Shown: positions 52,262 through 63,606 of the stretch, piece by piece
Numbering within the stretch: position 1 is the stretch's first letter
Layout of the letters: every line of letters begins with the position of its first letter
NCBI GenBank assembly: GCA_015680905.1
Contig: CM027384.1
Coordinates: forward strand, 68,083,001 to 68,147,000
Reading direction: 5' to 3'
Source: Coptis chinensis
Lineage: Eukaryota; Streptophyta; Magnoliopsida; Ranunculales; Ranunculaceae
Length of the DNA stretch: 64,000 nt
Translations under genes and position numbers: made by a program
The notes under the pieces: model-generated
The model's database searches: none
Told to the model about the DNA's origin: nothing
The model's input: only the letters and a program-made list of their open reading frames with translations

Positions 52262-52979
52262 AGGGGTGTCTCTTTTTTCCGAAAACCCAATTTTTCCGAA
52301 TTCCGATCCAATATTTTTCTGAATTTGGCAATGATATTTGTGTTCCGAAATCCGAAATTCCGATATCTAATTTTTCCGAAAAATAATTGGATTGGAATTG
52401 GATATGTTTTCAAAATTCGATTTCCGATTAATTTCCGAATTTTTAACATATCCGGTCTACTTCATATAGTTACTAAATTAAAACTACATATAGTTTACAA
52501 ACCAAATAAAAATCCTAGAGAAATTGAACATGTCTCTCTCACAACTTCAAGAAATCAATATTTTCATTCTAGTACATATCTCAATTTATCTCATATTCCT
52601 ATTTACTGAATTAATGCATTAACATGCATGAAGAAAAAGTTTGCTGAATGAACGAGTTAAAAGGTCTAAGTTGTTTTTAAGAATTAATACATTTCAAAAT
52701 GATTGCTAAATGAATGTATTTACTGGATAAAAAAAATGGTTATTCTAAGAGAATCCGATTATATAATTCAAATTTCCAATTTACTTCCATATTTTGTGGA
52801 TTCCAAAATTTCCGAAAAATTTCCGATTTTCCGAACTTTCCGAATTCGGAAAAAAAATTGTCATCCGAAAAATAATTGGATCGGATTTGAAAAGGATATT
52901 GCCATCCGAAAAAAAATTGGAAATTTTTCCGAAAGCCCTTTATCCGACCCGATCCGATCCGATCCGAAGTCACCCCCAA
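52262..52979. mobile_element. hAT-type MITE with TTCCGAAA repeats
   Basis: Flanked by a perfect 8-bp duplication TAATTAGT (52254-52261 and 52980-52987). Ends read AGGGGTGTC on the left and TTGGGGGTGAC on the right, read inward, typical of hAT. Subterminal zones (52265-52450 and 52795-52970) are packed with CCGAAAA/TTTTCCGA motifs in both orientations, as seen at hAT ends. The interior is AT-rich without a transposase. Confidence 0.85.
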
Positions 52980-52987
52980 TAATTAGT

Positions 52988-53397
52988 GATGCATCAACAA
53001 TTATATTTACATCAATCTATGAACATATATCAATTATACACATTAAAAAATTTACCATTCATGTGATAATTTTAAGCTTTGATATAGAAATTAAAATAAT
53101 CAAATATCTAATCCTAAAAATTTGATTTTTTTTTACGTGCATACACATATATTTGTTTCCTTATATTAACTTGATTGTGTACACGTGCAATATAATCACA
53201 TATATCTGTTACCTTGATATATTTTACGAGCATACACATATATTGTACACGTGTATTAACTCGCATTTTAAATCAAACATGTGAGTACATGCGTCTTACA
53301 ATTACATCTCATCACTAATTTTTAACATGAATACTACATATTGGTTTATAATAATTGTGTACCACAATATATCAATCATGTGTATCATATTTAAATA
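52988..53397. other. AT-rich intergenic DNA
   Basis: No gene or clear repeat; only recurring CACATATAT-like words. Confidence 0.35.
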
Positions 53398-53426
53398 CTA
53401 GGTATAACCCGTGCCTTTGGCACAGT
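53398..53426 (-). mobile_element. Helitron 3' terminus, element extends to the right
   Basis: On the minus strand the end reads GTGCCAAAGGCACGGGTTATAC and then CTAG, followed by T. The GTGCC/GGCAC hairpin and the CTAG-T end match the common plant Helitron terminus. The 5' end, expected at a higher coordinate, was not found, so only the terminus is marked. Confidence 0.7.
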
Positions 53427-56400
53427 TGTATTTACATTTATTGATTGATGCACATTGTGCTTAAAAATTAAAAGAAAGTTAATATAAGTCATCAAATTCA
53501 CTTAATATATGTATTTTGCAAAAAAAAAGAAAAAAGAAAAAACTCTTTATTGAAGTATACTACAGACAAAGGCAAAATATATGGTTAAGCTATTTACAAT
53601 CTGCAAATAACTTGTACAACAATGACTTCCACCAAATATCACATATAACTTCAATACAGATGAGCCAACTATTGCACAGATAAAGTAAAAAACTTTGATG
53701 AAATAAAGTACACAACAATACAACATTAACTAATTATACATTAAGTAAAACCATCCAAGGTACAACAACCCATAAGGTCAAGCTTCAACGATGATTATCC
53801 AAAAAAATGCTAACTCTTACTCGTACATACATGTCAATTGCTTTGGGAGGTTCATCAATTTCCACAATTTATCTTATATTCGATGGGCAAGAAGGCTGGT
53901 GGTATACCTACTTGTCATGCCTTAACAACTTCTACTAATTTCTCTTGGGCATTCTTGATTGAGCTGTGTTTGTTGCAACTGGGTGAATACACATACATTC
54001 CAATGTTGTAGGTGTTGTATTCATGTTGAAAAGAATAATGTTAGACTTTAGGAGGCTAAATTTCTCATCGAGGATTATCAGGAAAAAAAAGGAGAAACTT
54101 AACATCATTAACTTTAAGCTCGGTGAGTCTACTAATCTTAGTGAAATTTCCACTTTATTTGGAAGTAACCACAAGAACTCATCTAACCATCAACAATAGT
54201 ACTAACTATGTCAAATCTCAAAAGAATCTTCATTACTGAGAATTGTTTTTGTTCCTAGTTGATTTAAAAATGGTATCAATGTCACATACCATAAAAATTC
54301 CATAATTCATAGGTTTTTTCCCAACTTTATTGTATTGTGAAAAAGAGCTGCAAAAGTGTACCTCTATTCCCAAAATAGGTATGGGAGTTGTGAAAACCTA
54401 TTTACACTTCCTTATGAAAATTTTGGTTGTACATAACACCAATCGTGAAACCAATTAATCCAACAATAGAGGATGAATAATGACATCAACACAAAAGTGA
54501 TATCTTTTAAAAAAAATTAGTTAGCATTAAAAAAAAAACATTCATTCCATTTCAAAATCTATAAAGAAAAGAAAATGATTTTATATCTTGGAAATCAATT
54601 GTGGAAGTCACGAACACACCTGCTAAAAAAAAAAAAAAAAAGTCTGATTTCAAATGGTAAAGCTTGACTACAATGAATATGCCCAAATCATTCCCAAGCT
54701 AAAATTGGTTCTAGAGACAGCTAACTTACCATTAATTGAAGATTTATTTGCCATAGCAATCTCCAATGTCACAAAAAATAAAGAGTGCATTCTTCTTCAT
54801 TTAGTAAAAGGGCAAGTGGAAAATATATGTGGGCAACTACTGGAAGAGGAAAAGAGAATATTAGATAGCCAAATGAATAGGTGGATCTTAATTTTGGTTT
54901 GGTATATCCTTACTCCTCAAGTTTATGTATTGGTTCTCTTGTACACTTGTCTTCATCGAACTAATCTAAGTCCATTAACAGAGAGAGAACAATTGCTTCA
55001 ATATTTCAAAGCAAAGAAAAAATAATCATCACGGATTATGAATGACCTATTACAATTCCTTTAATTTCAACGTACAACAACAACAACAACATGTGTCAAA
55101 TATATAGTAAGCACAAATAGTTGTTTAATTGATCGAGACTCCTACTCAATGTTGCAAACTATCTCAAGAGGGATTGAACTTCCAAGCTTTTGTTTAGTCT
55201 GCAATTTGCTCCCATACTTCATTATTTTATTAAAAACTAACCAATAAAGTGTATACACTATATGCCCAAAACAAAATATGTGTCCATTACTGGAAAGTAA
55301 TAAGCTATAAGTACTTGGAAGTTGGAACTAAAAAGGTTTTGCACCCTTCAACACTTTATAAAAAAATGGATAATTGTCCCACTGCAGTTAACATATAATA
55401 CCCCTTCCTCATTACCCACAAACTTCAAGCCACGTATACCTCCCTTAGCAATGTATACCTCCCTTAGCCACGTATACCCATTGAGTAGCCATGTTTACAC
55501 CCAATTCAACCAATTCATATATCTATCCCCAAACTTCAAATTATTTTGTAAAAACCAAATTTGGCACAATGAAATTGGATCTGGCACCTGGACATTGTAG
55601 ATTTAACAAATCAAGTGTTTTGGTATAGATTGGAACATTAAATTTTTCTTTATGTCAAAGAAGCCAATAAAGCAATAAGTAAGAATAAAATGGTTGTCAT
55701 AGCTTCTCATATACCTCTAGTCCATGTAATCTTTTACCACTCAAAAAACTCTATCAAGGAGCATTAACACCTACCTTGCTAGCTACTGCTTCCTAATTAA
55801 ATCAGGGAGAAAAACTATGCTACTGCTTCCTATCCATGATGAAAATTTCAGCGAATATATTAGTTGCCCGCAACTGGAAAAAATAAAGTAGTGATGCAAC
55901 ACAAACTTTAAAATACCAATGAGTATGAAGCCTGAATAGTGTCTACCTTAGAATCCAATAGCAGAAATTTTAGGCCCAAGAGTTGTTTTTTATCTTTCAA
56001 ATTAGTGGAGTCCATCATATCACTCTTGTAATGCGTCCCCTTATTTTCCCTCAGTCTGTTCCTTTACATAAGCTATCAAGATCTTGGTAAGGCTGAATCG
56101 CCATACCCGTAGAAAAAAAACTCAGAAAAGAAGCAAAAAAAATTATCACAACGTATATGGCCTAAATCTATTGAAGTGGGAAAAGAAGCAACATGTTTTG
56201 CTAAAAATGGAGAAAAGAAAAAGAATCTAAAGCTAGCGCAGTAAAAATTTATCAAATATTCGAGACGAATAACTCTAACTACTACTGATTGATTAGTATC
56301 AAACTATGTATCAATTTCAATTCTAGGTAATACCCCAACAAAACCATAAATCAAACCAATACTTCCAGCTAGTGAAAAGTCCAAATCTTAAAACCCATAA

Positions 56401-57674
56401 TACCCACGAATTTTCAATACCACCAAGAACGTTTAGATGTTAATGCACCTGAAATTAAAAATATATGAGTCTCACTTGGTTTCCTATATATGGAAGGTTG
56501 TGGCCTGTGGAGCAAACAACCATGTCTATATGCAAAACAATGGTATTGATGAACCAAAAATCAAAACAATAGAAACTAAAGTTGATTTTTTTTTATCAAA
56601 TGCTCGTCATCTTTTGTATTACAAATTCTAATTACAAACCGATAATTTTTGAAGCCGGGCCAAGGGATAAGACAAAGGGTGTTGGTATGAAACATTGTCC
56701 TATATGAAGTTCGCCTTCGAGTCGATATTGCTGAAAGTAGTCTTGTTTCTTCCTGCTCCAAAGTCAGTATCATAAATTCCAATCACTACAGTGTACGCCC
56801 ATGAAAGAAATTGGAAAATTCAATCACAAATAAAGATGAACCCAACTAAATTAAAAAAAAATGGAGAGGGACCTTTCACAGATTTCAGAAAGAGATAAGG
56901 AACGAACCATGTGTTGTAGCTGCTGAAAGAACTAACCATTTTAGAATATTTCCGTTCTTTTATTTTTCTTTTACATTTCTTGGAGAGTGCTAAGATGTAA
57001 AACCCTTGTAAACCGCCAGCCCACTTTAACCTGATGTTATTGGGCGTTTCTTTTATCGGAAAATTTAATCCAACCCCTTAATTTTCAAGTTACACCCTTG
57101 GAGTCAGTAAGTGTGTTATTAAATGAATCATTTAATTTACAATATTAAATGCTCCATTCAAAATGATCCACACTACACCCGTGTCCCCCATCATGACAAT
57201 TGTGTGGAAATGGTGTTTCAAAATTCAGATGGCCTGGTGTAGAAATTCAAATGTAATAACTATTAATACAACTTTTTTTTTTGGTAATTAGTGAACTTTT
57301 TCTAATACAACCCTTGTAAAAGCACTTAAATGTTATTGAGAATTAGCCTCAAAGGGGTTTTAAAACTATCTCCCAATCGAAACACTCGAATGCAAAATAA
57401 AGTAATCGAAATAAACATTTCATTGCAAGTCTTGATGCATCCAAAGACTTTTGTCTAGCTTTCTTATTAACAGTGTTAAGAATCCTAGGGTTTGGTTATT
57501 CAGCTATACTACTTGCCTACGTCCATCACCAATCCATCATAAAACAACAATAACATCTTTACTTTCTACAAAGTCGCGTATATATTCCAATGTCTTCTGC
57601 ACATTTCGGCTACATATACACAGACATTTTTTTATAAACTTCTAAAAAGAGATTGCCACTTAAACAAAAAGTCA
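53427..57674. other. AT-rich region, possibly the Helitron body, no gene recognised
   Basis: A 124-codon open frame at 54654-55025 contains NEYAQIIPKLKLVLETANLP, then ISNVTKNKECILLHLV, and ends QLLQYFKAKKK. I do not recognise it, and it may be chance or a captured gene fragment. A short tandem duplication (CCTCCCTTAGC-GTATA) lies at 55436-55483. The rest shows no exon or terminal repeat that I could support. Confidence 0.35.
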
Positions 57675-58245
57675 TGATTAGTACGGTGGTAATGGTATAT
57701 TGTGCCACTTAGGCACTTAGTACCTAGTAGTGATGGTTGCGACCTTTACTCCCATTGGACTGGCCAAATTAAGTTTGATAAGATGTATCAAGAAGTTCTC
57801 TAGGAGCCCCTCATGGAGGCCATGTCGGGTTCATTGTTAAGGATGTTGATGTGAAAGATCTCAATCCAATTGGTTTGTGCATCAAATTCCAAAGTTGATC
57901 CCACCAGGGAGACTAAACTTCAGTACCAAAGTTAATATCATGGGGCAGATTGGAAATGGATATGCTCTAGTCCTAAATATTCTCATTTGCCACATCATTG
58001 TCACATTTTAAGTTACTCAGCCAGATGGAAAGGCTATTTGGTAAGAGCTTTAGAAGGAGTCACATTTCTTCAATAACAGTGGCACCGGGTTTGTGAGAAT
58101 GATTAGTCCGTGGTGGTGACTTTCTCAAGTATGCTCTTCATGGTTGTTTTGCTGTGAGAGACATGAGTCAGATAGTTTCAATGGGAGTCATAAAGAGTCC
58201 AAAGAAAAAGGATCCCAGTGGAGGCAATGTCACCAAGTCTGATCT
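57675..58245 (+). pseudogene. eEF1A (elongation factor 1-alpha) retro-pseudogene, partial
   Basis: Read across stops and small gaps, the sequence follows the second half of eEF1A without introns. A GGxG piece and MVATFTPIGLAK stand for the GMVVTFGPTGLT region. GFIVKDVDVKDL stands for GFNVKNVAVKDL. GQIGNGYA (shifted) and SGK/IEK-like parts follow, then [20 protein letters not shown] and [12 protein letters not shown] stand for [20 protein letters not shown] and KKDPTGAKVTKA. It lacks the GTP-binding N-terminal half, has several stops and is not translatable. Confidence 0.85.
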
Positions 58246-59981
58246 AATGCCAAGCAAAAGTGCACCCACGTGAGTTATTAGTCGAAGTTTGAGACTTTTA
58301 CTCTTATAAATATAAAGACATGATGATATACAACATGAATTACTTATCACACCAAAATTACTCATTACATCAAAATTAATTTGGGTATTACTTGAATTGT
58401 GTAAACATTGAACATTCTCCACCTACTTCGTATACTCCTATGATTTGGGGCAATGAGTCTGCATGCAAATCATAGTTCTTTGACTTGAAGCGTACCCTCC
58501 TAATAACAATGCAAATAAGTTTAGGACATGAAAACAAAATTACGGAAAATGAAGATGATAATGTTTTTATCTTTGAAGGCAAATATCTTTGCACGCCTTC
58601 GGATCTAAATGTTATGAACACCAGGTCGTAAAGAATTTCAGTAAAGGCTATCCTGTTTTATTGATATTCTAATACTTTGGATCCGGTTATCAAATGAAAC
58701 AAACTTTCTTACCAAATGAGGCAACACCAACTAATTTTATACTGAAAATCCAAAAGAAAAATTACGAAGTTGCAAACATACCAATTAATCGAATCAAGCT
58801 CACGATTATACACTTTTACATTTTAGAGTTTCTAGTGCACATACTAAATTCATGTAACAATAGCAAATAGAACAGAGTAGCCAGCTAACATACCACGCAA
58901 CCAACTAAATGAAATGGATTGAATTGGATAGCAAAGCAATAATCATTTGTGGTGTACACCTCTACTCTTGAGGTGGTGAGAACCTACCTAGGGTTTGCTC
59001 GGAGACTTGCTCTTAAATACCCAAGTATTCAGCTTTGACACAAATACTTCGCCTGCAATTGCACTCTAAAGCTTTAGCTTTCACATTTCAATCAATGAGC
59101 ATTCCTAATTTAGTCATAGATATTTAATCTATGCGATTTCTCAAACCGATGACAATTCAAAGTTAGGAAACTAAAACAATGTTCCATTTTGTGGGTTTTC
59201 CAATGGTTGGATTCCTTGTTATGTTATTTTTAAAGCAGCAATTCACAATCTAATAATTTCGGCTTCATTTTGCACAATCAGAATTTGGGTCCAAATTTGG
59301 CCTTTGCCTGCTGTGAAAACCCCGAAGCCAATAATAGGTTTAGGTGCACGCATTACACTCGCGTGCTCGGGGATCAGAAATCTAGCTCCACTCTTCTGGC
59401 CTTAATGGACCTACTCCAGCCAAAATTTTCAGTTCTTTTACCAACAACTTGGGGTTGGGCAAGGTATGAGCATGGACTTTGTGCTCAGGCGACATCAGAT
59501 ATCAAGTCCGTTGACCAAAATCTACCTAGCTAGTGGTCCACTTGGGAGACATGATCTTAAATACCCAAGTATTCAGCTATATTCAACTTTAACACAAATG
59601 AATTGAAATTTAAAAATCTACTAATGAATAATCTAAATTGAAGAAAATCAGTAGTATTAAAACAAAATAATAGAAAAGCAAAGACAACTCACTGTTAGAC
59701 TTCAATAGGCCTTCATTTGACAATCTGCGCATACAAATGTACAATTTCTGTGGCAAAATCAAATTAAGTAAAATGTATATACTGCATGCTTATTAAAAGA
59801 ACACGGCAATTTTTTTTTTTTTTTTTTGAGATTAGATAGTATCATCTTCATGCAATTTCATTGCTACGTAATAGAATTTGGGTAATTAAGAAAAGTATGT
59901 AAGTGAGATGCTTATGGAAGAACGTACTTGAGAAAAAACACATTTAGCTTTCAAGAGGTTGTATAATTTTGAATTGATAGG
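58246..59981. other. Intergenic between the eEF1A pseudogene and the gypsy element
   Basis: No gene is recognised. Two direct copies of a segment with TTAAATACCCAAGTATTCAG lie at about 59001-59048 and 59545-59600. A long T run is at 59812-59828. Confidence 0.4.
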
Positions 59982-60308
59982 TGTAGGGGTAGTATGGAGG
60001 CCCGAAGTATCAAAGGGAGGATGCGCCCGAGTCGACGAGAGGTATAAAGCCGCGGTGTACTGGATCAGCGCTAAGTCACATGGCCGCAGTACGGAAACCC
60101 TACACGCGTAGAGAAGGGGACCGCGAGATGGAGGGACAGGTGGAGGGCCCGGATGGAGAAAGGAATCGATATAAAGAGAAAGAGAAGAGAAGGGAAAGAG
60201 GAGGAAAAAAAGGAAAAAAAGAGGAGAGGAGCGGCCATTGGAGAGAGGGGAGAGAATAGTGATAGAAGATTGAGGGATAGTGAGAGTAACAAGGTTTGGG
60301 TTGTAACA
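59982..60308 (+). repeat. Left LTR of the Tat-type element (probable limits)
   Basis: Begins TGTAGGGGTAG, where the composition switches from AT-rich to GC-rich, and ends TTGTAACA two bases before the primer site. TATAAAG motifs at 60045 and 60169 may serve as promoter. The second LTR is not in the window, so the left limit is inferred. Confidence 0.65.
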
Positions 60309-60310
60309 TT

Positions 60311-60328
60311 TGGCGCCGTCTGTGGGGA
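60311..60328 (+). other. Primer binding site of the Tat-type element
   Basis: TGGCGCCGTCTGTGGGGA directly follows LTR end plus TT. It is the standard site of Tat-group and many other gypsy elements. Confidence 0.9.
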
Positions 60329-60336
60329 AGGTAGAA

Positions 60337-61479
60337 ATGGCACCAAAGAAGGCGGTGGGTAGACCTCGGAAGGTAAGAGTCCTAGAACAAATGCCAGAAG
60401 TGGCGGTGGAGGAAGGGGAAGAGCGAGGGGAGGGAAGGAGAGAAGAAGAAGTTCGGCTTATGCGGGAAGAGATTGAAAGGCTGAGGGGAGAAAATGAGGA
60501 GCTGAGAAGAGAAAGAGAGAGGAGTGAGGAGGAGTCCGGGGAAGAGACAGGGGAGGAATCGAAGAACGAGAAGGCGGAAGAGGAGGAGGAACAGGGACCG
60601 ACTCTGGTGGACAACCCGGTGACAGGATTAACGATGGAGCAAGTCCAACAAATGATAAACAACGACCGGGAGGCGAATCTTCTGCAAACGAAAGTTCAAA
60701 CGGGCGCGGCCAGTCAGGTGGTGGCGGGAATGAACCGCAACCCGCTGGCAGATGTGATATGGACTTCTGAGGTGCCAAAGCGCTTCAATCAGCCAAGATT
60801 TGAGAGATACGACGGAACGGGAGACCCAGCAGATCACATCCATCACTTTCGGCAACAGATGCCTCTCTGGCAAGAGGTGAGGTACGATGGTCTGCAGTGT
60901 ATGATGTTCCCGGCCAGTCTTAAAGGGGGTGCTTCCGGCTGGTACTATCGGTTGCCGTCAAGGAGCATAACCAATTTCCAAGAGTTGGAGCAAGCATTTG
61001 TTGATCACTTTATACATCAGAAGAGAAGGGTGGTAGACATCGCGGCCTTATTTAATGTCAGACAAAGGTCCGTCGAATCAGTCAGGGAGTACCTATGTCG
61101 CTTCAAGGCGGAAACACTTAAAGTGGAAAATTTGGATGAGAGGACGGCGGTAATAGCGTTCGAGAAGGGGCTGCGACCAGGGACGGCGGTACACCAATCT
61201 GTGGCGAAGAATGAGATTGCAACATTGCACGAGTTATATCCGCGGGTAGAGAAGTATATCAGATACGAGGACACTATGCAGAAAGACTCAAAGAGGGGAG
61301 CCAAGGCAGTTACAGCGGTGGAAAAAGGAAGGGAGCGCAGAAAGACAGAGGGAGAAGACAGAGGTGGGGAGAGGTATCGCGGTCAGCCATCACGGCCGGG
61401 GAGGGGGAGAGAAATGGCGCCTGAGGGGAGCAGAGAGGGAGAAAAAAGTCATATCGCGAGGTGGAACAAGTGCCCTTAG
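60337..61479 (+). pseudogene. Tat-type gag, main open frame
   Basis: The ATG at 60337 gives 380 residues. The N-terminal third is a highly charged coiled coil (MREEIERLRGENEELRRERE). The Retrotrans_gag core follows: FNQPRFERYDGTGDPADHIH, then FPASLKGGASGWYYRLPSRS, then VREYLCRFKAETLKVENLDE and AVIAFEKGLRPGT. The C-terminal part is Arg/Gly-rich. A one-base frameshift near 61455 breaks the link to the continuation that starts REVEQVPLARPLSEIL. Confidence 0.85.
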
Positions 61480-62394
61480 CGAGACCGTTGAGCGAGATAC
61501 TGCCATTGATAAAAAATGTGCCGGGATATGAAGGGCCGCGGACATTTCCTGCCGAAATGCCTAACAAGCCATACTGCGAATATCACCAGGTGCACAATCA
61601 TGGAACAAATGACTGCTATGCCTTAAAATGGTTGGTTCAGAGGTTAGTTGAGAAGGGAGTGAAGAGGGAGTTTGTAGCGGAACCACAAAATAGGGAGCCA
61701 GTGCCCAACGCGGGAAGAATATTGGGAACCATAACGCCATCTTCGATTGGGGAAGACCGAGTCACAATGCCCACCGGGATAAGGTCAGGAGGACAGCGAG
61801 CATTCAACAAGTCAATGAGTCCCACCGAGGGCAGAGGTACGGCACAGAGCTAACAAACGGGGAAGAAAGGATTGCATTCTCCAGTGCAGATCTCTGAACC
61901 GTGGATACTCCACATGAAGACGCTAGTCAGTCATCACGCGGTAGCAATGGGTAATTATGTGGTCAAAAGAGTCCCGATTGACCGCGGGCGGCGGCCTGGA
62001 TTTGTTTGTTCAAGGAGCTCTTGTGGAGATGGGGATAGACCCAGGGCAACTAAGGCCCCCGCGGACCAGTTTGTATGGGTTTAATGGGAGCGTCACGGAG
62101 CCTATGGGTGAACTTTTGTTGCCGGTAACAATGGGTCCGGTGACGGTGTTCTCGAGATTTATGGTGGTCGACTCCAATTCCCAATACAACGCGATCCTGG
62201 GGAGGAGATGGATACATGAGATGAGAGCGGTACCCTCGACCTATTATCAAGTCATACGCTTCCCTTACCCTACGGGAACATACGAGGTCCGCGGAGATCA
62301 GGTGGCCTCCAAGAACAGTCACCAGAACACAATTAAGAGGATGTCCCGCGAGCCGGGGTGTGGATCGGTGAATCCCAGGAAGAGGTCGGCATAG
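61461..62394 (+). pseudogene. Tat-type gag end and protease, two frames
   Basis: The first part (to 61853) carries KPYCEYHQVHNHGTNDCYAL, the CX2HX4HX4C-like zinc knuckle of Tat gag. The second (61957-62394) carries the protease-like region: DLFVQGALVEMGIDPGQLRP, then LYGFNGSVTEPMG, and YNAILGRRWIHEMRAVPSTY, matching the YNAILGRPxL block of Tat elements. The active-site D[ST]G block is not readable in the surviving frame. Confidence 0.8.
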
Positions 62395-62436
62395 CAATTA
62401 CAGTGCGGGGCCGTAGAGGGGGCGGAAGAGGCCGCG

Positions 62437-63606
62437 ATGGTTCCAAATACTTTAGATGAAACAGAAATAGTGGACCTGGGAGAGGGCGGAGAGGAGAAGT
62501 TGACGTCAATTGGATCGAGGCTGACGAGCGAGTGGAAGGATAAGTTGGTGCAATGTTTGGTGGAGAACAAGGACGTATTCGCCTGGGGGATAGAGGATGT
62601 TACAGGCTTGGATCCGGGATTCGCATGTCATCGACTACATATGAGGGAGGACGCGAAGCCAGTGAGACAGAAGATGAGGGGAATGAGAGCTAAATACGCT
62701 GAAGGAATCCGGGAAGAGGTTGCCAGGCTAAAGAGTGCAGGGATCATAAGAGAGGTGGAGTTCACGGAGTGGTTGTCCAATATAGTCGCGGTTCCAAAGA
62801 AAAATGGGAAGGTGTGAATGTGTGTTGACTTCACGGATGTAAACATGGAGTGTCCGAAGGACAGTTATCCTATGCCGCGAGTGGACGAATTGGTAGACAG
62901 GACGGCGGGGTTCACCATATTCTCATTTATGGATGCATCCATGGGGTACAACCAGGTTGCGATGTATGGACCTGATCAGGAAAAGACATCATTCGTGGTG
63001 GAAGGAGGCACCTACTGCTATACGAGGATGCCATTTGGGTTGAAGAATGCAGGGGCTACGTTCCAGCGGTTGGGAGAGAAAATGTTTGAGGGCAAGATCC
63101 GAAGGGGCATCGAGATATACATCGATGATATGGTGGAGAAAAGCATGTTAGAACTAGAGCACCTGGAGGGGTTGAAGGAGACATTCCAGATACTGCGGGT
63201 CCACAACCTGAAACTCAACCCAGAGAAATGCACATTTGGAGTCACCACAGGGAAATTTCTGGGGTACATTGTGACACAGCGGGGAATAGAGGCAAACCCT
63301 GAACAGATAAGATCACTGGTGGAGATGCCGTCGCCGCAGACAGTGAAGGAGGTGCAGCGGTTGGCAGGTAGAGTCGCAGCTCTCAACAGATTTATTTCAA
63401 AGTCATCCGACAAATGTAGGCCGCTGTATTGACTGTTGAGAAACACCACAGATTTCAAATGGACAGCGGAGTGCGAAGATGCGTTCCAGGGGCTTAAGAG
63501 GTATCTAGAGGAAACACTGTTGTTGTCGCGGCCCGAAGTGGGAGAAAAATTGTTTTTGTACTTGGGTGTCACGCATTATGCAATCAGCTCATCCCTCGTC
63601 GGGTAG
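62437..63606 (+). pseudogene. Tat-type reverse transcriptase and start of RNase H
   Basis: RT motifs in order: AGIIREVEFTEWLSNIVAVP, then KKNGKV, a TGA at 62815-62817, then MCVDFTDVNMECPKDSYPMP. FMDASMGYNQVAM, RMPFGLKNAGATFQRL and YIDDMVEKS (YxDD catalytic) follow, then NPEKCTFGV and KFLGYIVTQRGIEANPEQI. After a TGA at 63430, FKWTAECEDAFQGLKRYL and FLYLGVTHYAISSSLV mark the RNase H beginning. The first TGA replaces an expected Arg codon (CGA) before MCVDF, consistent with CpG decay. Confidence 0.88.

Noticed and set aside
53935-54174. Minus-strand frame as a Helitron RPA-like gene
   Set aside because: It has no recognisable OB-fold motif and reads as AT-rich chance sequence.
59886-60662. 258-codon minus-strand frame over the LTR and gag start of the Tat element
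   Set aside because: It is a Ser/Pro/Phe-rich antisense shadow of the charged gag coiled coil.
62437-63432. Two separate genes split at the TGA near 62817
   Set aside because: Both sides are in the same frame and are consecutive RT motifs; the TGA is a mutated Arg codon.
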